Shown here: positions 1 to 5,778 of the stretch, one piece after another
How positions within the stretch are numbered: the stretch's first letter is position 1
Layout of the letters: every line of letters begins with the position of its first letter
From: Bacillota bacterium
GTDB lineage: Bacteria; Bacillota_A; Clostridia; Acetivibrionales; DUMB01
DNA: 6,099 nt
Assembly: GCA_023621975.1 (NCBI GenBank)
Contig: JAMOAC010000052.1
Span: 1-6,099 of the forward strand
Direction of reading: 5' to 3'
Made by a program: the position numbers and the translations under genes
Notes under the pieces: model-generated
The model's input: only the letters and a program-made list of their open reading frames with translations
The model's database searches: none
Told to the model about the DNA's origin: nothing

Positions 1-1030
1 TATCTGCATTCATTGACGCCAGAACAGTATCCAGGACCTTGTCATAATTTTCAATTGTCAGGGACGGAACTTCCAAGCCAGCTTCAGCAAGCTGTGAATT
101 AGCCATGGAAAGCAGGGATACAAACACCTGCTTTGCTCTCTTATTCAAAGCGTCATTATTTGCCGACAAAGTATCAAGTCCGTCAGATAGCTGTACTATT
201 CCGTCAGCCAGCTCATTTGCGCCGGACAACAACGACACAAGACCATTATAGATTTCATCTGAACCTCCCATTAACTGTGTCATCGCATCCGTGAGTTTTC
301 CGGCTGAATCGGTCAAATCATCAAGAGAGCCGAAATTGCCGATGTTCAGGTTGGAAAAGACGCTGTTCGTAACGATAGTATAAGTTGATTCCATCTCAAA
401 ATTCATAGCATCCGCTGTTACTTCTACATAAGAAGGAATCCTGAATGTGTCTTCATCCAGCTTCAAATTCTCCTGCAATCCTGGAAAGGCAAGTCCGACG
501 ATAATAGTGCGATCGCCGTCATCAATCATTTTTCCGTTGACCACTTCGACATTGCTGAATTTTTCATTGTCAAGCAGCAAACCGGTTATTGCGGCGAAAG
601 GAACATACATGTATTCCGCTTTGCCGTTGACCATCACATTTTTTCGCTGCATATTTACATAATCAAAGCGGATTTTGACCTTACCGCTTTTTCCTGCAAG
701 GTCTTCGGCTGCAATTTCATTCCCGTCCAGCTGGTAGCTTACCGTTACATCTACAGGAAGTTCCGAAGCATCATCAAGATAGCACGGTTCATCGTTTTGA
801 GAATCTGATACAATTACCTGTTTATTCCCGTTGTGATCCTGAATAACATAAACTGTTTCACTATGCTCTGACAAAGTTTCGGCTTCGTCATTTCCTGAGT
901 CTGTGAAGTTTTCCGGTTCAGCTTCTTTTCCTGATTTTTCGGTCGGAACAGAAGCGGCAACACCTGATGTACTGAGCAACAACAGTACACAAAGGCATAG
1001 TACAATTGTTTTTTTCAATCTGTTTTTCAT
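1..1030 (-). CDS. Secreted heptad-repeat protein partner of MMPL exporter (partial, C-terminus missing)
   Basis: The frame is open from an ATG at 1030 to the left edge, giving 343 codons without a stop; the 3' end lies outside the window. Residues 4-26 form a basic-hydrophobic signal peptide with a likely cleavage near VAA-S. A low-complexity acidic linker follows to about residue 60, then a probable extracellular domain to about 230. From residue 239 to 294 there are eight consecutive seven-residue units starting with Leu or Ile; five of them have Gly in the fourth place (for example LLSG, LADG, LSDG), the Leu-x-x-Gly heptad pattern also seen in YhgE/Pip-like proteins. The start overlaps the exporter stop codon by four bases (ATGA), with GGAGGG nine bases upstream. 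By family knowledge such proteins often end in membrane helices, which cannot be seen here. An envelope-side partner of the exporter is inference; no enzymatic motif is visible. Confidence 0.85.
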   Translation of the reverse strand, partial: MKNRLKKTIVLCLCVLLLLSTSGVAASVPTEKSGKEAEPENFTDSGNDEAETLSEHSETVYVIQDHNGNKQVIVSDSQNDEPCYLDDASELPVDVTVSYQLDGNEIAAEDLAGKSGKVKIRFDYVNMQRKNVMVNGKAEYMYVPFAAITGLLLDNEKFSNVEVVNGKMIDDGDRTIIVGLAFPGLQENLKLDEDTFRIPSYVEVTADAMNFEMESTYTIVTNSVFSNLNIGNFGSLDDLTDSAGKLTDAMTQLMGGSDEIYNGLVSLLSGANELADGIVQLSDGLDTLSANNDALNKRAKQVFVSLLSMANSQLAEAGLEVPSLTIENYDKVLDTVLASMNAD

Positions 1031-3123
1031 GTTGTCGTTCCCTCCAATTGCTTCTTTAAAATCATTTTCATGCCCACAGTTGTTTTGCATATCAGTTTAT
1101 CACAAAGCAAAAGCAAAGCCGGCAGAATACATATAACAGTAAGCATGCTTGTAACTGCTCCGCGCGCCAGCAACTTGCACATCGAACGAATAATCTCGAT
1201 GTCCGAATAAACAACAACACCCATTGTCGCTGCAAACATCCCCATTCCGGATACAACGATAGACGGAATAGAGGTTGAAAGAGCTGTCTTTACCGCAGTA
1301 ATTTTTTCATTTCCTTTTATTCTCTCTGACTTGTATCTGGTCGTCATAAGAATAGCATAGTCAACCGTTGCACCAAGCTGTATTGTACTTATACATATAG
1401 GTGCAATGAACGGCAGACTTTCTCCCATATAATGGGGCAATCCCAGGTTGATAAATATGGCAAACTCAATCACAGCGATAAGAATGAACGGCAGTGACAT
1501 GCTCTGTTCCACCAGGGCGATAATGATAAAAATCAGAATAATGGATACCATTGTAACCATTGCAAAATCGCGATCTGTTACTTCGATCATGTCTTTCATG
1601 CAGGGAGCTTCACCAATCAGCATTCCGCCTTCATCGAACTTTTTCAGGATGCTTTTGAGCCTTTCGATTTGCTCGTTAACTTCATCACTTGCAATTTTAT
1701 ACTCGGAAGTTATCAGCATCAGTTCCCATTTATCACTTTTCAGTGCAGCTACCACTGAGTCGGGTAAAATTTCTTCAGGTATACGCGGGCCGACCACTGA
1801 TTCAAGGCTTAAAACTTTTTTTACACCTTCAACCTGTTCCATCTCCCTGACCATGGTCCGGATATCCTTTACAGGTGTATCTCTGTCCACAAGAAGCATA
1901 TGGGTAGATGCTATGTCAAAGTCCTCCCTGAGTTTTCTGGTAGCAACAACAAAATCAATGTCATCGGGTAGACATTGCCCCATATCATAATAGACTTCAT
2001 CGTTTGTCTTGCTATAACAGTAATATGCCGGCGGAATCAGTAAAACAAAAATCACAAGAAATAAAGGTAAAACTTTAACAATAACATTTGCAAGCTTATT
2101 TGCATTCGGAATCAGGGACCTGTGCCTTGTTTTCTGAAGCGGTTTGTCAAGTACCAGGATCATGGAAGGAAGCACTGTTATGCTGCCAATCACACCCAGC
2201 AGTGTTCCCTTTGCCATAACGATTCCAAGGTCACGTCCAATGGTAAATGACATGAAACAGAGGGCAATAAAGCCGGCAATCGTCGTGGCTGAACTTCCGA
2301 TAACGCTTATAAGTGTTTCTTTGATTGCAACAGCCATTGCTTTGTGGTTATCTGAGAACTTTTCACGCTGTTCGTTGTAGCAGTTCCACAGGAAGATGGA
2401 GTAGTCCATCGTAACAGCAAGCTGGAGAACCACTGAAAGGGCTTTCGTTATATAGGAAATCTCGCCAAGGAAATAATTCGTGCCTAAATTAATTAAAATC
2501 ATCATTCCAATACACGCAAGAAATACAAATGGAATAAGCCAGCTGTCCAGGAAAATCAGCATTGCAGCACAGGCGAATGCAACCGCTATTGCAACATATA
2601 TTGGCTCCTGCTTTTCGCAAAGGTCTTTCAGGTCAGTCACCAAAGCAGACATTCCGGAAATAAAGCACTGCCTGCCGCATATACGGCGCATCTCATGAAT
2701 GGTGTCAATCGCTTCGGCCGATGATGTGGACGTATCCAAAAACACAGCCATCAACGTTGAATGGTCTGTATTGAAGGCCTCGTATATTTTGTCCGGCAGC
2801 AGTTCCATAGGCACTGAAACGTCTACAAGCGAATCATACCAAATCACCGAATTGACGTGTTCAAGCCCCTCAAGCTTGGCTTTCAGCAAAGAAATGTCGC
2901 TGTTTGACATGTTCTCAACGATGATCAGCGAAAATGCGCCTTTTCCGAAATCATTCATCAGCTCATTCTGACCGATAACTGTTTCCAGGTCTTCAGGCAG
3001 GTAATTGAGCATATCATAATTGACTCTGGTCTTCAGATAACCGAAGATAGAAAGTACAACCAGCAAAAAGGTAAAAATCAGAATTGGTATACGGAACCTT
3101 ACAACTCCATTTGAAAACTTCAT
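1027..3123 (-). CDS. MMPL/RND-superfamily membrane transporter
   Basis: The 698-residue protein has the duplicated architecture of RND permeases of the MMPL (HAE3-like) type. Each half has one leading helix (about 9-30 and 350-370), a large extracytoplasmic domain (about 31-172 and 371-518) and a bundle of five helices (about 174-326 and 520-677). The motif with a membrane-embedded Asp-Tyr pair occurs in both halves: AVTMDY with D240-Y241 and GATVDY with D588-Y589, the probable proton-relay positions. Length is short compared with mycobacterial MmpL proteins but usual for compact clostridial and actinobacterial versions. The ATG overlaps the stop of the DUF308 gene (ATGA), and a GGAGG lies ten bases upstream, so translational coupling is likely. 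The family exports lipids, fatty acids or hydrophobic and amphiphilic compounds using the proton gradient; the actual substrate cannot be read from the sequence. Confidence 0.93.
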   Translation of the reverse strand: MKFSNGVVRFRIPILIFTFLLVVLSIFGYLKTRVNYDMLNYLPEDLETVIGQNELMNDFGKGAFSLIIVENMSNSDISLLKAKLEGLEHVNSVIWYDSLVDVSVPMELLPDKIYEAFNTDHSTLMAVFLDTSTSSAEAIDTIHEMRRICGRQCFISGMSALVTDLKDLCEKQEPIYVAIAVAFACAAMLIFLDSWLIPFVFLACIGMMILINLGTNYFLGEISYITKALSVVLQLAVTMDYSIFLWNCYNEQREKFSDNHKAMAVAIKETLISVIGSSATTIAGFIALCFMSFTIGRDLGIVMAKGTLLGVIGSITVLPSMILVLDKPLQKTRHRSLIPNANKLANVIVKVLPLFLVIFVLLIPPAYYCYSKTNDEVYYDMGQCLPDDIDFVVATRKLREDFDIASTHMLLVDRDTPVKDIRTMVREMEQVEGVKKVLSLESVVGPRIPEEILPDSVVAALKSDKWELMLITSEYKIASDEVNEQIERLKSILKKFDEGGMLIGEAPCMKDMIEVTDRDFAMVTMVSIILIFIIIALVEQSMSLPFILIAVIEFAIFINLGLPHYMGESLPFIAPICISTIQLGATVDYAILMTTRYKSERIKGNEKITAVKTALSTSIPSIVVSGMGMFAATMGVVVYSDIEIIRSMCKLLARGAVTSMLTVICILPALLLLCDKLICKTTVGMKMILKKQLEGTTT

Positions 3124-3728
3124 TTGCCCACATCCTCCGTTTCCGTATAATCATCGTCAATCGCATCCGGATACTGATGATTGATGATTTTTACAGTGCA
3201 TAAAGCCAAACACAAATTCAGAATTGCCCCAATAATCAACGATATCCCAAGTATCACTGCCAGTATATGTATACTTTCTGATGGCCGAAAAATCAGGATT
3301 AGACCGATTATACATGTCAAAATTGAAAAAAACAGAATTATCCACCACTGTTGAATACCGAAACTCTTAGCATCCAGGGATATTTGAACCTTAAACATTC
3401 CTTCTATAAGTAAAACAATTCCCATGGAAATGCAAACCAGCTGCATGACATCTGACGGCCTTATCAAAACAACAAGACCCAGCACAATTAAAAGGATCCC
3501 GAATTGAAAGTCGTACTGGAATGCAAGCCTGTAAAGGTCCTTGGAAAAATACCCAATTAGCTTTATGCAACCAAACAACAGCATGGCGATACCGATTACC
3601 ATACACATGAACTGTACTGGAATTGCAGGGAAAATGATCATTATCGCCCCTATAGCACAAAATACGGCAGACATTGCAATGTATCCGATTTTGGCAATTC
3701 TCGTAGGCACAACAGAATGGAATTTCAT
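3120..3728 (-). CDS. DUF308/HdeD-like six-helix membrane protein
   Basis: The 202-residue product is very hydrophobic with about six membrane helices (roughly 12-34, 38-60, 73-90, 94-112, 127-147, 152-174) and an acidic cytoplasmic-looking tail ending in Asp/Glu-rich residues. Three internal repeats are visible: each has a Gly-rich helix ending at a Pro (P35, P91, P149; IIFP, LIRP, IFRP), a short loop and a second helix with a Gly-Ile/Leu-rich core. This is the DUF308 short repeat found in HdeD-like proteins. It is first in the operon and its TGA overlaps the exporter ATG. The upstream GGGTGG eight bases from the ATG is a weak ribosome site. HdeD of enterobacteria is linked to acid resistance, but function in clostridia is unknown; a supporting role for the exporter is inference from the operon. 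Confidence 0.88.
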   Translation of the reverse strand: MKFHSVVPTRIAKIGYIAMSAVFCAIGAIMIIFPAIPVQFMCMVIGIAMLLFGCIKLIGYFSKDLYRLAFQYDFQFGILLIVLGLVVLIRPSDVMQLVCISMGIVLLIEGMFKVQISLDAKSFGIQQWWIILFFSILTCIIGLILIFRPSESIHILAVILGISLIIGAILNLCLALCTVKIINHQYPDAIDDDYTETEDVGK

Positions 3729-3761
3729 AATGAGCCACCCGCCAAAAGTGCAGTTTTAAAT

Positions 3762-3785
3762 AGTACAATTTAAAGTACAATTTAA
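3762..3785. repeat. Perfect tandem 12-bp repeat AGTACAATTTAA x2 in operon 5' UTR
   Basis: Two exact copies of AGTACAATTTAA lie head to tail (3762-3773 and 3774-3785). A degenerate third copy with the core TACAATTT starts at 3790. The block lies just downstream of the predicted -10 box of the DUF308-MMPL operon, where a repressor would block initiation or early elongation. Each unit contains the self-complementary GTAC and TTTAAA blocks. An operator for the upstream TetR protein is a possible role but is inference. Confidence 0.7.
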
Positions 3786-3799
3786 AAACTACAATTTTT

Positions 3800-3828
3800 A
3801 ATATAAGGCAGATGTTTATTCAGAACAA
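3800..3828 (-). promoter_or_regulatory. Predicted sigma-A promoter for the DUF308-MMPL operon
   Basis: Reading the minus strand, a weak -35 TTGTTC (3828-3823) is followed by exactly 17 bases and a -10 TATATT (3805-3800, five of six consensus bases). Transcription would begin near 3793, about 65 bases before the ATG. It sits just past the tetR terminator stem-loop, so the operon has its own promoter. The poor -35 is compatible with a regulated promoter. Confidence 0.55.
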
Positions 3829-3841
3829 TAAACATTAATAA

Positions 3842-3868
3842 AGCTGTGTCTGAAATCAAGACACAGCT
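3842..3868 (-). terminator. Stem-loop terminator after tetR
   Basis: AGCTGTGTC (3842-3850) and GACACAGCT (3860-3868) form a perfect nine-base-pair stem with a nine-base loop. On the minus strand it is followed by TTTATTAATGTTT, a T-rich but interrupted tract. It separates the tetR gene from the next promoter. It is about 75 bases beyond the tetR stop, so the tetR transcript would carry a short 3' UTR. Confidence 0.6.
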
Positions 3869-3917
3869 AAAAAATTTGCTGAAAAATCCGACAGCCGGTA
3901 TGGTCCTGTTCGAAAAT

Positions 3918-3942
3918 CCGACATTAAGAATTTCAGTGTCGG
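3918..3942 (-). terminator. Possible weak first terminator hairpin directly after tetR stop
   Basis: On the minus strand CCGACA and TGTCGG form a six-base-pair stem around a 13-base loop, starting three bases after the tetR TAG and followed by ATTTTC. The stem is short and the T run is only four bases, so termination here would be inefficient. A direct copy of its 3' arm region (AAAATCCGACA, plus strand) recurs at 3883-3893. Confidence 0.3.
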
Positions 3943-3944
3943 GA

Positions 3945-4505
3945 CTATTCTGTTTTCAGCCTTGTATGAATTGTTTCTTCCAGAATTCCTTTCTGCAGTT
4001 CACCGAGACGCTTCAGCATTTTACGGTAATCGTCTCTCGTACCGTTTCTCAACCAGTCTATAACCAAACCAAAACACTGGGCACTGTAAAATCGTGTAAT
4101 TACTTTTTGATCCTCAGCTGATATATTCTTGCCGTCAAATAGCATTTTCCAATACGTAATAACAACATAGTCGCATACTTTCCAGAGATACTGCTCAAAA
4201 ATATCTCGGTTTACCGAATTGTAAATATGTAGTATTGCACGGCGATTTTTTTCAGCAAAATCCAATGCTGCGGAAAAAGCCATCTCAATGGAATCAATTG
4301 TAGGATAAGCATAAATGATACGGTTTGCTTCGTCCATGGCAATTTCTTCAATTAATGAAGGAATATCTTTATAGTGATAGTAAAAAGAACTTCTGTTGAT
4401 TCCGCATTTTTCCACAATGTCTTTTACTGTTATTCGATTTAGCGGGCGTTCAGTCAAAAGTTCAATAAACGCCTCTTTGATTGCTTTTTTTGTAAAATTA
4501 GCCAA
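3945..4505 (-). CDS. TetR/AcrR-family transcriptional regulator
   Basis: The 186-residue protein has an N-terminal TetR helix-turn-helix at about residues 6-52; the segment ITVKDIVEKCGINRSSFYYH carries the turn and the typical Phe-Tyr-x-His-Tyr of the recognition helix. The all-helical C-terminal part (about 60-180) binds a ligand and dimerises in this family; the segment GLVIDWLRNG resembles the TetR_C_8 type C-terminal domain. Translation appears to start at TTG (4505-4503): AGGTGA lies about five bases upstream, and the frame just upstream contains no ATG. The gene lies directly upstream of, and in the same direction as, the DUF308-MMPL operon, separated by a terminator and a promoter. Local repression of that operon, relieved by a hydrophobic export substrate, is the natural inference. 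Confidence 0.9.
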   Translation of the reverse strand: MANFTKKAIKEAFIELLTERPLNRITVKDIVEKCGINRSSFYYHYKDIPSLIEEIAMDEANRIIYAYPTIDSIEMAFSAALDFAEKNRRAILHIYNSVNRDIFEQYLWKVCDYVVITYWKMLFDGKNISAEDQKVITRFYSAQCFGLVIDWLRNGTRDDYRKMLKRLGELQKGILEETIHTRLKTE

Positions 4506-4550
4506 AATATCACCTGCTTTATGAAAAGTGATTTTAATGAACTTAACTAA

Positions 4551-4579
4551 TTAATAAATGATTTTCCATTCACAATCAA
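4551..4579 (-). promoter_or_regulatory. Predicted promoter of tetR
   Basis: On the minus strand TTGATT (4579-4574) is separated by 17 bases from TATTAA (4556-4551), each matching four of six consensus bases. A near-palindrome TTAACTAATTAA (4543-4554, ten of twelve positions symmetric) overlaps the -10 and could be an autoregulatory site, although such AT-rich symmetry can occur by chance. Confidence 0.45.
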
Positions 4580-4748
4580 GACATTTCTAATAATACAAAT
4601 ATATGCATTATGCATTTGGATTTTGAGTTTATTTCAGCCGAAAAGAACCATTTGGAACCAGGTAGAACGGTTATGAAATCAGAGACCGTGAAAACAGCAT
4701 ATAATTTGACACAAAAAATTCTTTTTGAAGGGACATCAGGAGGGATGT

Positions 4749-4996
4749 GTGTTAAAAGGGCGAGCGTATTACAAGGAGCTTTTTAAGGAATATCCCGATT
4801 TAGTGAAACTTGAACAATTCCGTCAAATCCTGGGAGGCATCTGCTATACCATAAAAATATCATAGTCCGAAAGCTAAAACACCCATCACTTTTTAAGCTC
4901 GCCCGATATGGTCAGTATGACATTGAAAAGTCCGCTATGGACTTAGTAGTGGGAAACATTAGCCAAACAGCAAAGGTATATTCTGCCTGCGCTTGA
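4749..4996 (+). pseudogene. Decayed excisionase-like helix-turn-helix gene
   Basis: A perfect AGGAGG (4738-4743) precedes a GTG at 4749 that opens 38 codons to a TAG at 4863. The peptide begins with a basic stretch and contains EYPDLVKLEQFRQILGGI. That matches, from memory, the opening of the small excisionase/HTH proteins of clostridial integrative elements, where a YPD(V/L)V-x-(L/V)-(E/D)QF-x-x-(M/I)LGGI pattern precedes the turn. After GGI the similarity stops; a different frame (from about 4838 to TGA 4994, 52 codons) continues with LLYHKNIIVRKLKH, reminiscent of the recognition-helix region. A small deletion plus frameshift would explain this. No integrase is nearby, so it is probably a relic. 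The first half is moderately secure; the second half may be unrelated sequence. Confidence 0.45.
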
Positions 4997-5018
4997 ATAA
5001 TCCTGAAAATTCAAATAC

Positions 5019-5426
5019 TTATATATTTCCGTTTACCAGATCGGCAATGGTTATCCCATAGTAGAAGTCGTGCACTATGGAATCAAATTTCTTCCACATG
5101 GGCAGCGTTTTGCAGAAATCTTTTCTTGGACATATGTCAGCACCTTCATCAAGACAGGCAACGGTTGCCAATGTTCCTTCTGTGATCTTCAAAATTTCGC
5201 CAACCGTATATTCTTCGGGCTTTCTAAGAAGACAATAACCACCACCTTTTCCGCTGATACCCTTTACCAGTTTACCATTAACTAAAAGTTTCACAATACT
5301 TTCCAGGTATTTCTTTGAAATTCCCTGTCGACGTGCTATATCGTCCAACGGAACCGGAAATCCCTCCGGCTGCTCTGCCAAATCTATCATAAAACGAACC
5401 GCATATCTTCCCTTTGTTGAAATCAT
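5019..5426 (-). CDS. Rrf2-family transcriptional regulator with three C-terminal cysteines
   Basis: The 135-residue protein opens with MISTKGRYAVR, typical of Rrf2 proteins. A winged helix follows: recognition helix around residues 36-49 (ISKKYLESIVKLL) and wing GISGKGGGYCLL (56-67). Cysteines C91, C99 and C105 (CX7CX5C), then a TLPMW segment, lie where IscR and NsrR carry their cluster ligands (CX5CX5C), so a Fe-S cluster or thiol sensing is possible. CymR, the Rrf2 regulator of cysteine metabolism in Bacillus, is another precedent. An AGGAGGTG ribosome site lies upstream of the ATG. The gene is divergent from an amino-acid-type binding lipoprotein. Paired inverted repeats in the shared intergenic DNA suggest autoregulation and control of that transporter. 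The signal sensed is not determined by sequence alone. Confidence 0.92.
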   Translation of the reverse strand: MISTKGRYAVRFMIDLAEQPEGFPVPLDDIARRQGISKKYLESIVKLLVNGKLVKGISGKGGGYCLLRKPEEYTVGEILKITEGTLATVACLDEGADICPRKDFCKTLPMWKKFDSIVHDFYYGITIADLVNGNI

Positions 5427-5445
5427 AATAAAGCACCTCCTGTTT

Positions 5446-5471
5446 ACCTATTATACCGCAGGGTAATAGGT
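5446..5471. promoter_or_regulatory. Candidate Rrf2 operator 1 (over the regulator's own promoter)
   Basis: A 26-bp inverted repeat with perfect arms ACCTATTA (5446-5453) and TAATAGGT (5464-5471); a nested TACC/GGTA pair lies inside. It covers the -10 box of the Rrf2-type gene. The half-sites match those of the second repeat at 5503-5529, supporting recognition by one protein. Binding is inferred from Rrf2 dimers recognising palindromes of about this size. Confidence 0.6.
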
Positions 5472-5479
5472 TTATACAA
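5450..5479 (-). promoter_or_regulatory. Predicted promoter of the Rrf2-type gene
   Basis: On the minus strand TTGTAT (5479-5474) is followed by 18 bases and a perfect TATAAT (5455-5450). The start would fall near 5443, giving a very short leader that carries the AGGAGGTG ribosome site. The inverted repeat at 5446-5471 occupies the spacer and -10. Confidence 0.55.
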
Positions 5480-5502
5480 TAAAATAAAAAAATACTTATT
5501 AA

Positions 5503-5529
5503 ACCTATTGACATAGTAGGTAAATAGGT
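5503..5529. promoter_or_regulatory. Candidate Rrf2 operator 2 (over the transporter promoter)
   Basis: A 27-bp inverted repeat with arms ACCTATT (5503-5509) and AATAGGT (5523-5529) covers the -35 and spacer of the plus-strand promoter. With one gap it aligns to operator 1 as ACCTATT(T)ACC...AATAGGT. The position predicts repression of the transporter transcript. Confidence 0.6.
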
Positions 5530-5536
5530 GTATTAT
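5508..5536 (+). promoter_or_regulatory. Strong sigma-A promoter of the transporter leader transcript
   Basis: A perfect TTGACA (5508-5513), a 17-base spacer and TATTAT (5531-5536, five of six) form a strong promoter; an overlapping TATAAT at 5534-5539 has a 20-base spacer. Transcription would begin near 5543, about 300 bases before the lipoprotein ATG, leaving room for the leader peptide and attenuator. Confidence 0.75.
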
Positions 5537-5589
5537 AATAGCAATATAACATTGAGTTTGAGGAACCAAAAAGAAAGGAGAGAAATGCA

Positions 5590-5715
5590 ATGTATAGAAG
5601 AAATGCTTCTTATGAATACATAATGTGTTGTAGTCGAATGTTGTTCTCCCGGGCATATCCTTGTGGCCAGGTGCATTCGCCTACTTTGTGTTGTACTGAT
5701 GCAGGCATTTCATAG
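5590..5715 (+). CDS. Cysteine-rich leader peptide, 41 residues
   Basis: The ATG at 5590 has AGGAG (5576-5580) nine bases upstream and opens 41 codons to a TAG at 5713. It lies inside the leader of the transporter transcript. The peptide holds five cysteines, all TGT: C13-C14 (5626-5631), C25 (5662-5664) and C35-C36 (5689-5694). That is 12 percent Cys, far above normal, and it is placed before an attenuator-like structure. Codons 20-23 (TCC CGG GCA TAT) form the 5' strand of the antiterminator. The first Cys pair lies 15 bases before that strand, so a ribosome waiting there should leave it free. There is no signal peptide or membrane segment. The simplest reading is a sensor of charged Cys-tRNA rather than a working protein. 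An alternative ATG at 5585 in another frame gives only 12 codons. Confidence 0.7.
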   Translation: MYRRNASYEYIMCCSRMLFSRAYPCGQVHSPTLCCTDAGIS

Positions 5716-5752
5716 TGATAATGAAATGCGAAAAAGGCCATATGCCCGGGAG
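5646..5752 (+). promoter_or_regulatory. Antiterminator stem of a leader attenuator
   Basis: CTCCCGGGCATAT (5646-5658) is the exact reverse complement of ATATGCCCGGGAG (5740-5752), giving a 13-bp mostly GC stem. The 3' strand contains CCCGGG (5745-5750), which is also the 5' arm of the terminator, so the two structures exclude each other. Inside the loop are AGGTG/CGCCT (5669-5682, four-base loop, one GU pair) and a nine-bp hairpin at 5705-5729. The 5' strand lies within the leader peptide codons, which links folding to translation. Confidence 0.7.
5705..5729 (+). promoter_or_regulatory. Hairpin at the leader-peptide stop, possible pause site
   Basis: GCATTTCAT (5705-5713) and ATGAAATGC (5721-5729) form a perfect nine-bp stem with a seven-base loop. 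The leader-peptide TAG (5713-5715) lies at the stem-loop junction. It could pause RNA polymerase until the leading ribosome arrives, as pause hairpins do in classical attenuators; this role is inference. Confidence 0.5.
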
Positions 5753-5778
5753 CTCTAATCTGAAGCCCCGGGTTTTTT
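5745..5778 (+). terminator. Intrinsic terminator (attenuator) in the transporter leader
   Basis: CCCGGG (5745-5750) pairs with CCCGGG (5767-5772), extended by GCT/AGC (5752-5754 with 5764-5766) across a one-base bulge; TTTTTT (5773-5778) follows directly. It lies 68 bases before the lipoprotein ATG and after its promoter, so it must act as a conditional terminator, not a gene-end one. Confidence 0.82.

Larger units (their letters stand above)
4506..5018. other. Gene-poor spacer between tetR and rrf2-type gene
   Basis: This 513-base spacer holds the tetR promoter at its left end and the excisionase-like relic (4749-4996). Between them, 4580-4737 shows no supported gene. It contains a 13-bp perfect palindrome ATGCATTATGCAT (4603-4615) of unknown meaning. 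No T-rich stem-loop terminator is apparent after the Rrf2-type gene stop at 5019. Confidence 0.5.

Noticed and set aside
1448..1990. Plus-strand open frame of 180 codons inside the exporter gene
   Set aside because: It is antisense to a strongly supported transporter, has low-complexity Ser/Ile-rich content and no family features.
3391..3780. Minus-strand 129-codon frame overlapping the DUF308 gene
   Set aside because: Out-of-frame reading of a clear membrane protein; Cys/His-rich noise with no motif, and it extends into the promoter region.
4603..4615. Palindrome ATGCATTATGCAT as a TetR operator
   Set aside because: It lies upstream of the predicted tetR -35 and has no matching copy near the DUF308 operon promoter; too AT-rich and short to claim.
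4706..4734. Perfect TTGACA at 4706-4711
   Set aside because: No -10 like hexamer at 16-18 bases downstream, so it is not a convincing promoter for the relic.
4610..4786. Plus-strand frame of 58 codons from ATG 4610
   Set aside because: No ribosome site, no recognisable motif, and its 3' part overlaps the better supported relic in another frame.
5585..5623. Alternative 12-codon frame from ATG 5585
   Set aside because: Only four bases from AGGAG, just one Cys codon, and it ends before the antiterminator; the ATG at 5590 has better spacing.
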